Source: Crossaster papposus (taxonomy: Eukaryota > Echinodermata > Asteroidea > Velatida > Solasteridae). From it: a stretch of 64,000 bases of DNA. Positions within the stretch are counted from its first letter, which is position 1; each line of letters begins with the position of its first letter. The stretch is taken from the NCBI GenBank assembly GCA_037893245.1, contig JBAIAA010000783.1, positions 558,001 through 622,000 of the forward strand. The letters run 5' to 3'. Positions 11,790 to 25,139 of this stretch are shown one piece after another. The notes beneath the pieces were generated by a model. That model was not told the origin of the DNA and searched no databases. It worked only from the letters and a program-made list of their open reading frames with translations. The translations under genes were made by a program, and so were the position numbers.

Positions 11790-11861
11790 TAGCAGAGCGA
11801 GGTTTCGATCCTCGGACCTCTGGGTTATGGGCCCAGCAAGCTTCCACTGCGCCACCATTCC
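11790..11861 (-). pseudogene. Chimera: alpha 3' half joined to alpha' 5' half
   Basis: Same structure as 6155 and 5635 bp downstream of it, part of the duplicated block. Confidence 0.75.
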
Positions 11862-12189
11862 TCATGTAAATTTAGAAAAACAACAAACAAAATAAAAGCA
11901 GACATTCTAAAAACATTCTAAAATATTTATTAAATTTGAATAACAGTGAAGCAAAAATACCTCTTTAGCAGAGCGAGGTTTCGGTCCTCGGGCCTCTGGG
12001 TTATGGGCCCATCACGCTCCCACAGCACCACTCTGCTTAACTATTTGTAATGAAAATGAAATCACTTTCAAGGAAATAATTATCCTGAGCAGACCGAGGT
12101 TGTGGTCAACCAAACTCTCGGGTACTGACCAAGAAAGTGTCTACTTTGTCACTCCGAGTCGAGTACCTCATGTCATACCAAAAACTTGT

Positions 12190-12261
12190 TAGCAGAGCGA
12201 GGTTTCGATCCTCGGACCTCTGGGTTATGGGCCCAGCACGCTTCAACTGCGCCACTATGCC
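12190..12261 (-). tRNA. Initiator tRNA-Met-like (CAU), alpha, type F
   Basis: Counterpart of 6555 at +5635 bp. The preceding beta' has CTGCTTAAC in place of CTGCGTAAC. Confidence 0.6.
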
Positions 12262-12994
12262 TCATGTAAATTTAGAAAATGCAAACAAAATGAAAGCAGA
12301 CATTCTAAAAACATTCTACAATATTTATTAAATGTGAATAGCAGTGAAGCAAAAATACCTCGTTAGCAAAGCGAGGTTTTGGTCCTCGGACCTCTGGGTT
12401 ATGGGCCCATCACGCTCCCGCTGCACTACACTATCTGCGTAACTATTTTTAATGAAAATGAAATCCCTATCAAATACAAAATTATCCTGAGCAGACCGAG
12501 GTTGTGATCATCCAAACTCTCGGTTACTGACCAAGAAAGGGTCTACTTTGTCACTCTGAGTCGAGTACTTCAAGTCATACCAAAAACTTATTAGCAGCAG
12601 AACGAGGTTTTGATCCTCGGCACTCTGGGTTATAGGCCCAGCAAGCTTCCACTGCGCCACCATTCCTCATGTAAATTTAGAAAAACAACAAACAAAATAA
12701 AAGCAGACATTCTAAAAACATTCTAAAATATTTATTAAATTTGAATAACAGTGAAGCAAAAATACCTCTTTAGCAGAGCGAGGTTTCGGTCCTCGGGCCT
12801 CTGGGTTATGGGCCCATCACGCTCCCACAGCACCACTCTGCGTAACTATTTGTAATGAAAATGAAATCACTTTCAAGGAAATAATTATCCTGAGCAGACC
12901 GAGGTTGTGGTCAACCAAACTCTCGGGTACTGACCAAGAAAGTGTCTACTTTGTCACTACGAGTCGAGTACCTCATGTCATACCAAAAACTTGT

Positions 12995-13066
12995 TAGCAG
13001 AGCGAGGTTTCGATCCTCGGACCTCTGGGTTATGGGCCCAGCACGCTTCAACTGCGCCACTATGCC
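12995..13066 (-). tRNA. Initiator tRNA-Met-like (CAU), alpha, type F
   Basis: Counterpart of 7360 at +5635, sharing the CACTACGAG marker. Confidence 0.6.
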
Positions 13067-13798
13067 TCATGTAAATTTAGAAAATGCAAACAAAATGAAA
13101 GCAGACATTCTAAAAACATTCTACAATATTTATTAAATGTGAATAGCAGTGAAGCAAAAATACCTCGTTAGCAAAGCGAGGTTTTGGTCCTCGGACCTCT
13201 GGGTTATGGGCCCATCACGCTCCCGCTGCACTACTCTATCTGCGTAACTATTTTTAATGAAAATGAAATCCCTATCAAATACAAAATTATCCTGAGCAGA
13301 CCGAGGTTGTGATCATCCAAACTCTCGGTTACTGACCAAGAAAGGGTCTACTTTGTCACTCTGAGTCGAGTACTTCAAGTCATACCAAAAACTTATTAGC
13401 AGCAGAACGAGGTTTTGATCCTCGGCACTCTGGGTTATAGGCCCAGCAAGCTTCCACTGCGCCACCATTCCTCATGTAAATTTAGAAAAACAACAAACAA
13501 AATAAAAGCAGACATTCTAAAAACATTCTAAAATATTTATTAAATTTGAATAACAGTGAAGCAAAAATACCTCTTTAGCAGAGCGAGGTTTCGGTCCTCG
13601 GGCCTCTGGGTTATGGGCCCATCACGCTCCCACAGCACCACTCTGCGTAACTATTTGTAATGAAAATGAAATCACTTTCAAGGAAATAATTATCCTGAGC
13701 AGACCGAGGTTGTGGTCAACCAAACTCTCGGGTACTGACCAAGAAAGTGTCTACTTTGTCACTCCGAGTCGAGTACCTCATGTCATACCAAAACTTGT

Positions 13799-13870
13799 TA
13801 GCAGAGCGAGGTTTCGATCCTCGGACCTCTGGGTTATGGGCCCAGCACGCTTCAACTGCGCCACTATGCC
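13799..13870 (-). tRNA. Initiator tRNA-Met-like (CAU), alpha, type F, short terminator
   Basis: One base is deleted from the T-run, leaving T4 (13790-13793). Body as model. Confidence 0.6.
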
Positions 13871-14602
13871 TCATGTAAATTTAGAAAATGCAAACAAAAT
13901 GAAAGTAGACATTCTAAAAACATTCTACAATATTTATTAAATGTGAATAGCAGTGAAGCAAAAATACCTCGTTAGCAAAGCGAGGTTTTGGTCCTCGGAC
14001 CTCTGGGTTATGGGCCCATCACGCTCCCGCTGCACTACTCTATCTGCGTAACTATTTTTAATGAAAATGAAATCCCTATCAAATACAAAATTATCCTGAG
14101 CAGACCGAGGTTGTGATCATCCAAACTCTCGGTTACTGACCAAGAAAGGGTCTACTTTGTCACTCTGAGTCGAGTACTTCAAGTCATACCAAAAACTTAT
14201 TAGCAGCAGAACGAGGTTTTGATCCTCGGCACTCTGGGTTATAGGCCCAGCAAGCTTCCACTGCGCCACCATTCCTCATGTAAATTTAGAAAAACAACAA
14301 ACAAAATAAAAGCAGACATTCTAAAAACATTCTAAAATATTTATTAAATTTGAATAACAGTGAAGCAAAAATACCTCTTTAGCAGAGCGAGGTTTCGGTC
14401 CTCGGGCCTCTGGGTTATGGGCCCATCACGCTCCCACAGCACCACTCTGCGTAACTATTTGTAATGAAAATGAAATCACTTTCAAGGAAATAATTATCCT
14501 GAGCAGACCGAGGTTGTGGTCAACCAAACTCTCGGGTACTGACCAAGAAAGTGTCTACTTTGTCACTCCGAGTCGAGTACCTCATGTCATACCAAAACTT
14601 GT

Positions 14603-14674
14603 TAGCAGAGCGAGGTTTCGATCCTCGGACCTCTGGGTTATGGGCCCAGCACGCTTCAACTGCGCCACTATGCC
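14603..14674 (-). tRNA. Initiator tRNA-Met-like (CAU), alpha, type F, short terminator
   Basis: Shares the T4 terminator (14594-14597) with the copy 804 bp upstream; a recent local duplicate. Confidence 0.6.
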
Positions 14675-15414
14675 TCATGTAAATTTAGAAAATGCAAACA
14701 AAATGAAAGTAGACATTCTAAAAACATTCTACAATATTTATTAAATGTGAATAGCAGTGAAGCAAAAATACCTCGTTAGCAAAGCGAGGTTTTGGTCCTC
14801 GGACCTCTGGGTTATGGGCCCATCACGCTCCCGCTGCACTACTCTATCTGCGTAACTATTTTTAATGAAAATGAAATCCCTATCAAATACAAAATTATCC
14901 TGAGCAGACCGAGGTTGTGATCATCCGAACTCTCGGTTACTGACCAAGAAAGGGTCTACTTTGTCACTCTGAGTCGAGTACTTCAAGTCATACCAAAAAC
15001 TTATTAGCAGCAGAACGAGGTTTTGATCCTCGGCACTCTGGGTTATAGGCCCAGCAAGCTTCCACTGCGCCACCATTTCTCATGTAAATTTAGAAAAACA
15101 ACAAACAAAATAAAAGCAGACATTCTAAAAACATTTTAAAATATTTATTAAATTTGAATAACAGTGAAGCAAAAATACCTCTTTAGCAGAGCAAGGTTTC
15201 GGTCCTCGGGCCTCTGGTTTATGGGTTATGGGCCCATCACGCTCCCACAGCACCACTCTGCGTAACTATTTGTAATGAAAATGAAATCACTTTCAAGGAA
15301 ATAATTATCCTGAGCAGACCGAGGTTGTGGTCAACCAAACTCTCGGGTACTGACCAAGAAAGTGTCTCTTTTGTCACTCCGAGTCGAGTACCTCATGTCA
15401 TACCAAAAACTTGG

Positions 15415-15486
15415 TAGCAGAGCGAGGTTTCGATCCTCGGACCTCTGGGTTATGGGCCCAGCAAGCTTCCACTGCGCCACCATTCC
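15415..15486 (-). pseudogene. Chimera: alpha 3' half joined to alpha' 5' half
   Basis: Marked by CTTGGTAGC just outside the 3' end and TCTCTTTTG in the neighbouring gamma'. The same marked block recurs at 41159. Confidence 0.75.
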
Positions 15487-15590
15487 TCATGTAAATTTAG
15501 AAAAACAACAAACAAAATAAAAGCAGACATTCTAAAAACATTCTAAAATATTTATTAAATTTGAATAACAGTGAAGCAAAAATACCTCTT

Positions 15591-15662
15591 TAGCAGAGCG
15601 AGGTTTCGATCCTCGGACCTCTGGGTTATGGGCCCAGCAAGCTTCCACTGCGCCACCATTCC
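15591..15662 (-). pseudogene. Alpha/alpha' chimera occupying a beta' position
   Basis: Preceded by the beta'-type flank (AAAAATACCTCTT), but the body is an alpha 3' half with an alpha' 5' half. Two alpha-type modules therefore lie only 176 bp apart, with no gamma between. Confidence 0.7.
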
Positions 15663-15990
15663 TCATGTAAATTTAGAAAAACAACAAACAAAATAAAAGC
15701 AGACATTCTAAAAACATTCTAAAATATTTATTAAATTTGAATAACAGTGAAGCAAAAATACCTCTTTAGCAGAGCGAGGTTTTGGTCCTCGGGCCTCTGG
15801 GTTATGGGCCCATCACGCTCCCACAGCACCACTCTGCGTAACTATTTGTAATGAAAATGAAATCACTTTCAAGGAAATAATTATCCTGAGCAGACCGAGG
15901 TTGTGGTCAACCAAACTCTCGGGTACTGACCAAGAAAGTGTCTACTTTGTCACTCCGAGTCGAGTACCTCATGTCATACCAAAAACTTGT

Positions 15991-16062
15991 TAGCAGAGCG
16001 AGGTTTCGATCCTCGGACCTCTGGGTTATGGGCCCAGCACGCTTCAACTGCGCCACTATGCC
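15991..16062 (-). tRNA. Initiator tRNA-Met-like (CAU), alpha, type F
   Basis: Body as model; counterpart of 41735 at +25744 bp. Confidence 0.6.
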
Positions 16063-16795
16063 TCATGTAAATTTAGAAAATGCAAACAAAATGAAAGCAG
16101 ACATTCTAAAAACATTCTACAATATTTATTAAATGTGAATAGCAGTGAAGCAAAAATACCTCGTTAGCAAAGCGAGGTTTTGGTCCTCGGACCTCTGGGT
16201 TATGGGCCCATCACGCTCCCGCTGCACTACTCTATCTGCGTAACTATTTTTAATGAAAATGAAATCCCTATCAAATACAAAATTATCCTGAGCAGACCGA
16301 GGTTGTGATCATCCGAACTCTCGGTTACTGACCAAGAAAGGGTCTACTTTGTCACTCTGAGTCGAGTACTTCAAGTCATACCAAAAACTTATTAGCAGCA
16401 GAACGAGGTTTTGATCCTCGGCACTCTGGGTTATAGGCCCAGCAAGCTTCCACTGCGCCACCATTCCTCATGTAAATTTAGAAAAACAACAAACAAAATA
16501 AAAGCAGACATTCTAAAAACATTCTAAAATATTTATTAAATTTGAATAACAGTGAAGCAAAAATACCTCTTTAGCAGAGCGAGGTTTCGGTCCTCGGGCC
16601 TCTGGGTTATGGGCCCATCACGCTCCCACAGCACCACTCTGCGTAACTATTTGTAATGAAAATGAAATCATTTTCAAGGAAATAATTATCCTGAGCAGAC
16701 CGAGGTTGTGGTCAACCAAACTCTCGGGTACTGACCAAGAAAGTGTCTACTTTGTCACTCCGAGTCGAGTACCTCATGTCATACCAAAAACTTGT

Positions 16796-16867
16796 TAGCA
16801 GAGCGAGGTTTCGATCCTCGGACCTCTGGGTTATGGGCCCAGCACGCTCCAACTGCGCCACTATGCC
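16796..16867 (-). tRNA. Initiator tRNA-Met-like (CAU), alpha, type S
   Basis: Type S; the 5'-flanking spacer has TTTTGAAAATG and CTACAAAATTT variants that recur every 1610 bp (18406, 20016). Confidence 0.62.
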
Positions 16868-17600
16868 TCATGTAAATTTTGAAAATGCAAACAAAATGAA
16901 AGCAGACATTCTAAAAACATTCTACAAAATTTATTAAATGTGAATAGCAGTGAAGCAAAAATACCTCGTTAGCAAAGCGAGGTTTTGGTCCTCAGACCTC
17001 TGGGTTATGGGCCCATCACGCTCCCGCTGCACTACTCTATCTGCGTAACTATTTTTAATGAAAATGAAATCCCTATCAAATACAAAATTATCCTGAGCAG
17101 ACCGAGGTTGTGATCATCCGAACTCTCGGTTACTGACCAAGAAAGGTTCTACTTTGTCACTCTGAGTCGAGTACTTCAAGTCATACCAAAAACTTATTAG
17201 CAGCAGAACGAGGTTTTGATCCTCGGCACTCTGGGTTATAGGCCCAGCAAGCTTCCACTGCGCCACCATTCCTCATGTAAATTTAGAAAAACAACAAACA
17301 AAATAAAAGCAGATATTCTAAAAACATTCTAAAATATTTATTAAATTTGAATAACAGTGAAGCAAAAATACCTCTTTAGCAGAGCGAGGTTTAGGTCCTC
17401 GGGCCTCTGGGTTATGGGCCCATCACGCTCCCACAGCACCACTCTGCGTAACTATTTGTAATGAAAATGAAATCACTTTCAAGGAAATAATTATCCTGAG
17501 CAGACCGAGGTTGTGGTCAACCAAACTCTCGGGTACTGACCAAGAAAGTGTCTACTTTGTCACTCCGAGTCGAGTACCTCATGTCATACCAAAAACTTGT

Positions 17601-17672
17601 TAGCAGAGCGAGGTTTCGATCCTCGGACCTCTGGGTTATGGGCCCAGCACGCTTCAACTGCGCCACTATGCC
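17601..17672 (-). tRNA. Initiator tRNA-Met-like (CAU), alpha, type F
   Basis: Type F copy alternating with type S in a 1610-bp period. Confidence 0.6.
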
Positions 17673-18405
17673 TCATGTAAATTTAGAAAATGCAAACAAA
17701 ATGAAAGCAGACATTCTAAAAACATTCTACAATATTTATTAAATGTGAATAGCAGTGAAGCAAAAATACCTCGTTAGCAAAGCGAGGTTTTGGTCCTCGG
17801 ACCTCTGGGTTATGGGCCCATCACGCTCCCGCTGCACTACTCTATCTGCGTAACTATTTTTAATGAAAATGAAATCCCTATCAAATACAAAATTATCCTG
17901 AGCAGACCGAGGTTGTGATCATCCGAACTCTCGGTTACTGACCAAGAAAGGGTCTACTTTGTCACTCTGAGTCGAGTACTTCAAGTCATACCAAAAACTT
18001 ATTAGCAGCAGAACGAGGTTTTGATCCTCGGCACTCTGGGTTATAGGCCCAGCAAGCTTCCACTGCGCCACCATTCCTCATGTAAATTTAGAAAAACAAC
18101 AAACAAAATAAAAGCAGACATTCTAAAAACATTCTAAAATATTTATTAAATTTGAATAACAGTGAAGCAAAAATACCTCTTTAGCAGAGCGAGGTTTCGG
18201 TCCTCGGGCCTCTGGGTTATGGGCCCATCACGCTCCCACAGCACCACTCTGCGTAACTATTTGTAATGAAAATGAAATCATTTTCAAGGAAATAATTATC
18301 CTGAGCAGACCGAGGTTGTGGTCAACCAAACTCTCGGGTACTGACCAAGAAAGTGTCTACTTTGTCACTCCGAGTCGAGTACCTCATGTCATACCAAAAA
18401 CTTGT

Positions 18406-18477
18406 TAGCAGAGCGAGGTTTCGAGCCTCGGACCTCTGGGTTATGGGCCCAGCACGCTCCAACTGCGCCACTATGCC
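18406..18477 (-). tRNA. Initiator tRNA-Met-like (CAU), alpha, type S, C54
   Basis: Type S, but A54 of the T-loop is changed to C (loop CTCGAAA). This removes one of the two adenines typical of initiators and damages the B-box-like sequence. Confidence 0.5.
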
Positions 18478-19210
18478 TCATGTAAATTTTGAAAATGCAA
18501 ACAAAATGAAAGCAGACATTCTAAAAACATTCTACAAAATTTATTAAATGTGAATAGCAGTGAAGCAAAAATACCTCGTTAGCAAAGCGAGGTTTTGGTC
18601 CTCAGACCTCTGGGTTATGGGCCCATCACGCTCCCGCTGCACTACTCTATCTGCGTAACTATTTTTAATGAAAATGAAATCCCTATCAAATACAAAATTA
18701 TCCTGAGCAGACCGAGGTTGTGATCATCCGAACTCTCGGTTACTGACCAAGAAAGGTTCTACTTTGTCACTCTGAGTCGAGTACTTCAAGTCATACCAAA
18801 AACTTATTAGCAGCAGAACGAGGTTTTGATCCTCGGCACTCTGGGTTATAGGCCCAGCAAGCTTCCACTGCGCCACCATTCCTCATGTAAATTTAGAAAA
18901 ACAACAAACAAAATAAAAGCAGATATTCTAAAAACATTCTAAAATATTTATTAAATTTGAATAACAGTGAAGCAAAAATACCTCTTTAGCAGAGCGAGGT
19001 TTAGGTCCTCGGGCCTCTGGGTTATGGGCCCATCACGCTCCCACAGCACCACTCTGCGTAACTATTTGTAATGAAAATGAAATCACTTTCAAGGAAATAA
19101 TTATCCTGAGCAGACCGAGGTTGTGGTCAACCAAACTCTCGGGTACTGACCAAGAAAGTGTCTACTTTGTCACTCCGAGTCGAGTACCTCATGTCATACC
19201 AAAAACTTGT

Positions 19211-19282
19211 TAGCAGAGCGAGGTTTCGATCCTCGGACCTCTGGGTTATGGGCCCAGCACGCTTCAACTGCGCCACTATGCC
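19211..19282 (-). tRNA. Initiator tRNA-Met-like (CAU), alpha, type F
   Basis: Duplicate of 17601 at +1610. Confidence 0.6.
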
Positions 19283-20015
19283 TCATGTAAATTTAGAAAA
19301 TGCAAACAAAATGAAAGCAGACATTCTAAAAACATTCTACAATATTTATTAAATGTGAATAGCAGTGAAGCAAAAATACCTCGTTAGCAAAGCGAGGTTT
19401 TGGTCCTCGGACCTCTGGGTTATGGGCCCATCACGCTCCCGCTGCACTACTCTATCTGCGTAACTATTTTTAATGAAAATGAAATCCCTATCAAATACAA
19501 AATTATCCTGAGCAGACCGAGGTTGTGATCATCCGAACTCTCGGTTACTGACCAAGAAAGGGTCTACTTTGTCACTCTGAGTCGAGTACTTCAAGTCATA
19601 CCAAAAACTTATTAGCAGCAGAACGAGGTTTTGATCCTCGGCACTCTGGGTTATAGGCCCAGCAAGCTTCCACTGCGCCACCATTCCTCATGTAAATTTA
19701 GAAAAACAACAAACAAAATAAAAGCAGATATTCTAAAAACATTCTAAAATATTTATTAAATTTGAATAACAGTGAAGCAAAAATACCTCTTTAGCAGAGC
19801 GAGGTTTCGGTCCTCGGGCCTCTGGGTTATGGGCCCATCACGCTCCCACAGCACCACTCTGCGTAACTATTTGTAATGAAAATGAAATCATTTTCAAGGA
19901 AATAATTATCCTGAGCAGACCGAGGTTGTGGTCAACCAAACTCTCGGGTACTGACCAAGAAAGTGTCTACTTTGTCACTCCGAGTCGAGTACCTCATGTC
20001 ATACCAAAAACTTGT

Positions 20016-20087
20016 TAGCAGAGCGAGGTTTCGATCCTCGGACCTCTGGGTTATGGGCCCAGCACGCTCCAACTGCGCCACTATGCC
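20016..20087 (-). tRNA. Initiator tRNA-Met-like (CAU), alpha, type S
   Basis: Duplicate of 16796 and 18406 without the C54 change. Confidence 0.62.
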
Positions 20088-20820
20088 TCATGTAAATTTT
20101 GAAAATGCAAACAAAATGAAAGCAGACATTCTAAAAACATTCTACAAAATTTATTAAATGTGAATAGCAGTGAAGCAAAAATACCTCGTTAGCAAAGCGA
20201 GGTTTTGGTCCTCAGACCTCTGGGTTATGGGCCCATCACGCTCCCGCTGCACTACTCTATCTGCGTAACTATTTTTAATGAAAATGAAATCCCTATCAAA
20301 TACAAAATTATCCTGAGCAGACCGAGGTTGTGATCATCCGAACTCTCGGTTACTGACCAAGAAAGGTTCTACTTTGTCACTCTGAGTCGAGTACTTCAAG
20401 TCATACCAAAAACTTATTAGCAGCAGAACGAGGTTTTGATCCTCGGCACTCTGGGTTATAGGCCCAGCAAGCTTCCACTGCGCCACCATTCCTCATGTAA
20501 ATTTAGAAAAACAACAAACAAAATAAAAGCAGATATTCTAAAAACATTCTAAAATATTTATTAAATTTGAATAACAGTGAAGCAAAAATACCTCTTTAGC
20601 AGAGCGAGGTTTAGGTCCTCGGGCCTCTGGGTTATGGGCCCATCACGCTCCCACAGCACCACTCTGCGTAACTATTTGTAATGAAAATGAAATCACTTTC
20701 AAGGAAATAATTATCCTGAGCAGACCGAGGTTGTGGTCAACCAAACTCTCGGGTACTGACCAAGAAAGTGTCTACTTTGTCACTCCGAGTCGAGTACCTC
20801 ATGTCATACCAAAAACTTGT

Positions 20821-20892
20821 TAGCAGAGCGAGGTTTCGATCCTCGGACCTCTGGGTTATGGGCCCAGCACGCTCCAACTGCGCCACTATGCC
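20821..20892 (-). tRNA. Initiator tRNA-Met-like (CAU), alpha, type S
   Basis: Type S consensus. The beta module after it carries GGTACTCGG, GGATTATGG and TCAAGCTCC variants. Confidence 0.62.
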
Positions 20893-21625
20893 TCATGTAA
20901 ATTTAGAAAATGCAAACAAAATGAAAGCAGACATTCTAAAAACATTATACAATATTTATTAAATGTGAATAGCAGTGAAGCAAAAATACCTCGTTAGCAA
21001 AGCGAGGTTTTGGTACTCGGACCTCTGGATTATGGGCCCATCAAGCTCCCGCTGCACTACTCTATCTGCGTAACTATTTGTAATGAAAATGAAATCCCTA
21101 TCAAATACAAAATTATCCTGAGCAGACCGAGGTTGTGATCATCCGAACTCTCGGTTACTGACCAAGAAAGGGTCTACTTTGTCACTCTGAGTCGAGTACT
21201 TCAAGTCATACCAAAAACTTATTAGCAGCAGAACGAGGTTTTGATCCTCGGCACTCTGGGTTATAGGCCCAGCAAGCTTCCACTGCGCCACCATTCCTCA
21301 TGTAAATTTAGAAAAACAACAAACAAAATAAAAGCAGATATTCTAAAAACATTCTAAAATATTTATTAAATTTGAATAACAGTGAAGCAAAAATACCTCT
21401 TTAGCAGAGCGAGGTTTAGGTCCTCGGGCCTCTGGGTTATGGGCCCGTCACGCTCCCACAGCACCACTCTGCGTAACTATTTGTAATGAAAATGAAATCA
21501 CTTTCAAGGAAATAATTATCCTGAGCAGACCGAGGTTGTGGTCAACCAAACTCTCGGGTACTGACCAAGAAAGTGTCTACTTTGTCACTCCGAGTCGAGT
21601 ACCTCATGTCATACCAAAAACTTGT

Positions 21626-21697
21626 TAGCAGAGCGAGGTTTCGATCCTCGGACCTCTGGGTTATGGGCCCAGCACGCTCCAACTGCGCCACTATGCC
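21626..21697 (-). tRNA. Initiator tRNA-Met-like (CAU), alpha, type S
   Basis: Type S consensus; spacer variant AGCAGAAATT. Confidence 0.62.
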
Positions 21698-22430
21698 TCA
21701 TGTAAATTTAGAAAATGCAAACAAAATGAAAGCAGAAATTCTAAAAACATTCTACAAAATTTATTAAATGTGAATAGCAGTGAAGCAAAAATACCTCGTT
21801 AGCAAAGCGAGGTTTTGGTCCTCAGACCTCTGGGTTATGGGCCCATCACGCTCCCGCTGCACTACTCTATCTGCGTAACTATTTTTAATGAAAATGAAAT
21901 CCCTATCAAATACAAAATTATCCTGAGCAGACCGAGGTTGTGATCATCCGAACTCTCGGTTACTGACCAAGAAAGGGTCTACTTTGTCACTCTGAGTCGA
22001 GTACTTCAAGTCATACCAAAAACTTATTAGCAGCAGAACGAGGTTTTGATCCTCGGCACTCTGGGTTATAGGCCCAGCAAGCTTCCACTGCGCCACCATT
22101 CCTCATGTAAATTTAGAAAAACAACAAACAAAATAAAAGCAGATATTCTAAAAACATTCTAAAATATTTATTAAATTTGAATAACAGTGAAGCAAAAATA
22201 CCTCTTTAGCAGAGCGAGGTTTAGGTCCTCGGGCCTCTGGGTTATGGGCCCATCACGCTTCCACAGCACCACTCTGCGTAACTATTTGTAATGAAAATGA
22301 AATCACTTTCAAGGAAATAATTATCCTGAGCAGACCGAGGTTGTGGTCAACCAAACTCTCGGGTACTGACCAAGAAAGTGTCTACTTTGTCACTCCGAGT
22401 CGAGTACCTCATGTCATACCAAAAACTTGT

Positions 22431-22502
22431 TAGCAGAGCGAGGTTTCGGTCCTCGGGCCTCTGGGTTATGGGCCCGTCACGCTCCCACAGCACCACTCTG
22501 CG
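22431..22502 (-). pseudogene. Chimera: alpha 3' flank joined to beta' body
   Basis: The 3' flank (CAAAAACTTGT in plus sense) is alpha, while the T-loop onward is beta'. One alpha and its spacer are missing, and the next true alpha comes only 224 bp later. Confidence 0.7.
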
Positions 22503-22654
22503 TAACTATTTGTAATGAAAATGAAATCACTTTCAAGGAAATAATTATCCTGAGCAGACCGAGGTTGTGGTCAACCAAACTCTCGGGTACTGACCAAGAA
22601 AGTGTCTACTTTGTCACTCCGAGTCGAGTACCTCATGTCATACCAAAAACTTGT

Positions 22655-22726
22655 TAGCAGAGCGAGGTTTCGATCCTCGGACCTCTGGGTTATGGGCCCA
22701 GCACGCTCCAACTGCGCCACTATGCC
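22655..22726 (-). tRNA. Initiator tRNA-Met-like (CAU), alpha, type S
   Basis: Type S consensus. The following beta and gamma carry CACGATCCC and GCAGGCCG variants, also seen near 34.9 and 42.8 kb. Confidence 0.62.
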
Positions 22727-23459
22727 TCATGTAAATTTAGAAAATGCAAACAAAATGAAAGCAGACATTCTAAAAACATTCTACAATATTTATTAAATGT
22801 GAATAGCAGTGAAGCAAAAATACCTCGTTAGCAAAGCGAGGTTTTGGTCCTCGGACCTCTGGGTTATGGGCCCATCACGATCCCGCTGCACTACTCTATC
22901 TGCGTAACTATTTTTAATGAAAATGAAATCCCTATCAAATACAAAATTATCCTGAGCAGGCCGAGGTTGTGATCATCCGAACTCTCGGTTACTGACCAAG
23001 AAAGGGTCTACTTTGTCACTCTGAGTCGAGTACTTTAAGTCATACCAAAAACGTATTAGCAGCAGAACGAGGTTTTGATCCTCGGCACTCTGGGTTATAG
23101 GCCCAGCAAGCTTCCACTGCGCCACCATTCCTCATGTAAATTTAGAAAAACAACAAACAAAATAAAAGCAGACATTCTAAAAACATTCTAAAATATTTAT
23201 TAAATTTGAATAACAGTGAAGCAAAAATACCTCTTTAGCAGAGCGAGGTTTAGGTCCTCGGGCCTCTGGGTTATGGGCCCATCACGCTCCCACAGCACCA
23301 CTCTGCGTAACTATTTGTAATGAAAATGAAATCACTTTCAAGGAAATAATTATCCTGAGCAGACCGAGGTTGTGGTCAACCAAACTCTCGGGTACTGACC
23401 AAGAAAGTGTCTACTTTGTCACTCCGAGTCGAGTACCTCATGTCATACCAAAAACTTGT

Positions 23460-23531
23460 TAGCAGAGCGAGGTTTCGATCCTCGGACCTCTGGGTTATGG
23501 GCCCAGCACGCTCCAACTGCGCCACTATGCC
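23460..23531 (-). tRNA. Initiator tRNA-Met-like (CAU), alpha, type S
   Basis: Type S consensus. The next gamma has a 2-bp loss (GTCACCGAG) marking an 803-bp unit. Confidence 0.62.
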
Positions 23532-24262
23532 TCATGTAAATTTAGAAAATGCAAACAAAATGAAAGCAGAAATTCTAAAAACATTCTACAATATTTATTA
23601 AATGTGAATAGCAGTGAAGCAAAAATACCTCGTTAGCAAAGCGAGGTTTTGGTCCTCGGACCTCTGGGTTATGGGCCCATCACGCTCCCGCTGCACTACT
23701 CTATCTGCGTAACTATTTTTAATGAAAATGAAATCCCTATCAAATACAAAATTATCCTGAGCAGACCGAGGTTGTGATCATCCGAACTCTCGGTTACTGA
23801 CCAAGAAAGGGTCTACTTTGTCACCGAGTCGAGTACTTCAAGTCATACCAAAAACTTATTAGCAGCAGAACGAGGTTTTGATCCTCGGCACTCTGGGTTA
23901 TAGGCCCAGCAAGCTTCCACTGCGCCACCATTCCTCATGTAAATTTAGAAAAACAACAAACAAAATAAAAGCAGACATTCTAAAAACATTCTAAAATATT
24001 TATTAAATTTGAATAACAGTGAAGCAAAAATACCTCTTTAGCAGAGCGAGGTTTCGGTCCTCGGGCCTCTGGGTTATGGGCCCATCACGCTCCCACAGCA
24101 CCACTCTGCGTAACTATTTGTAATGAAAATGAAATCACTTTCAAGGAAATAATTATCCTGAGCAGACCGAGGTTGTGGTCAACCAAACTCTCGGGTACTG
24201 ACCAAGAAAGTGTCTACTTTGTCACTCCGAGTCGAGTACCTCATGTCATACCAAAAACTTGT

Positions 24263-24334
24263 TAGCAGAGCGAGGTTTCGATCCTCGGACCTCTGGGTTA
24301 TGGGCCCAGCACGCTCCAACTGCGCCACTATGCC
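24263..24334 (-). tRNA. Initiator tRNA-Met-like (CAU), alpha, type S
   Basis: Type S consensus with AAAAAAATTC in the 5'-side spacer. Its counterparts are 28684 (+4421) and 32302 (+3618 more). Confidence 0.62.
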
Positions 24335-25067
24335 TCATGTAAATTTAGAAAATGCAAACAAAATGAAAGCAGACATTCTAAAAAAATTCTACAATATTTA
24401 TTAAATGTGAATAGCAGTGAAGCAAAAATACCTCGTTAGCAAAGCGAGGTTTTGGTCCTCGGACCTCTGGGTTATGGGCCCATCACGCTCCCGCTGCACT
24501 ACTCTATCTGCGTAACTATTTTTAATGAAAATGAAATCCCTATCAAATACAAAATTATCCTGAGCAGACCGAGGTTGTGATCATCCGAACTCTCGGTTAC
24601 TGACCAAGAAAGGGTCTACTTTGTCACTCTGAGTCGAGTACTTTAAGTCATACCAAAAACTTATTAGCAGCAGAACGAGGTTTTGATCCTCGGCACTCTG
24701 GGTTATAGGCCCAGCAAGCTTCCACTGCGCCACCATTCCTCATGTAAATTTAGAAAAACAACAAACAAAATAAAAGCAGACATTCTAAAAACATTCTAAA
24801 ATATTTATTAAATTTGAATAACAGTGAAGCAAAAATACCTCTTTAGCAGAGCGAGGTTTCGGTCCTCGGGCCTCTGGGTTATGGGCCCATCACGCTCCCA
24901 CAGCACCACTCTGCGTAACTATTTGTAATGAAAATGAAATCACTTTCAAGGAAATAATTATCCTGAGCAGACCGAGGTTGTGGTCAACCAAACTCTCGGG
25001 TACTGACCAAGAAAGTGTCTACTTTGTCACTCCGAGTCGAGTACCTCATGTCATACCAAAAACTTGT

Positions 25068-25139
25068 TAGCAGAGCGAGGTTTCGATCCTCGGACCTCTG
25101 GGTTATGGGCCCAGCACGCTCCAACTGCGCCACTATGCC
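25068..25139 (-). tRNA. Initiator tRNA-Met-like (CAU), alpha, type S
   Basis: Type S consensus with the AAAGCAAAC spacer; counterparts at 29489, 33107 and 39549. Confidence 0.62.
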
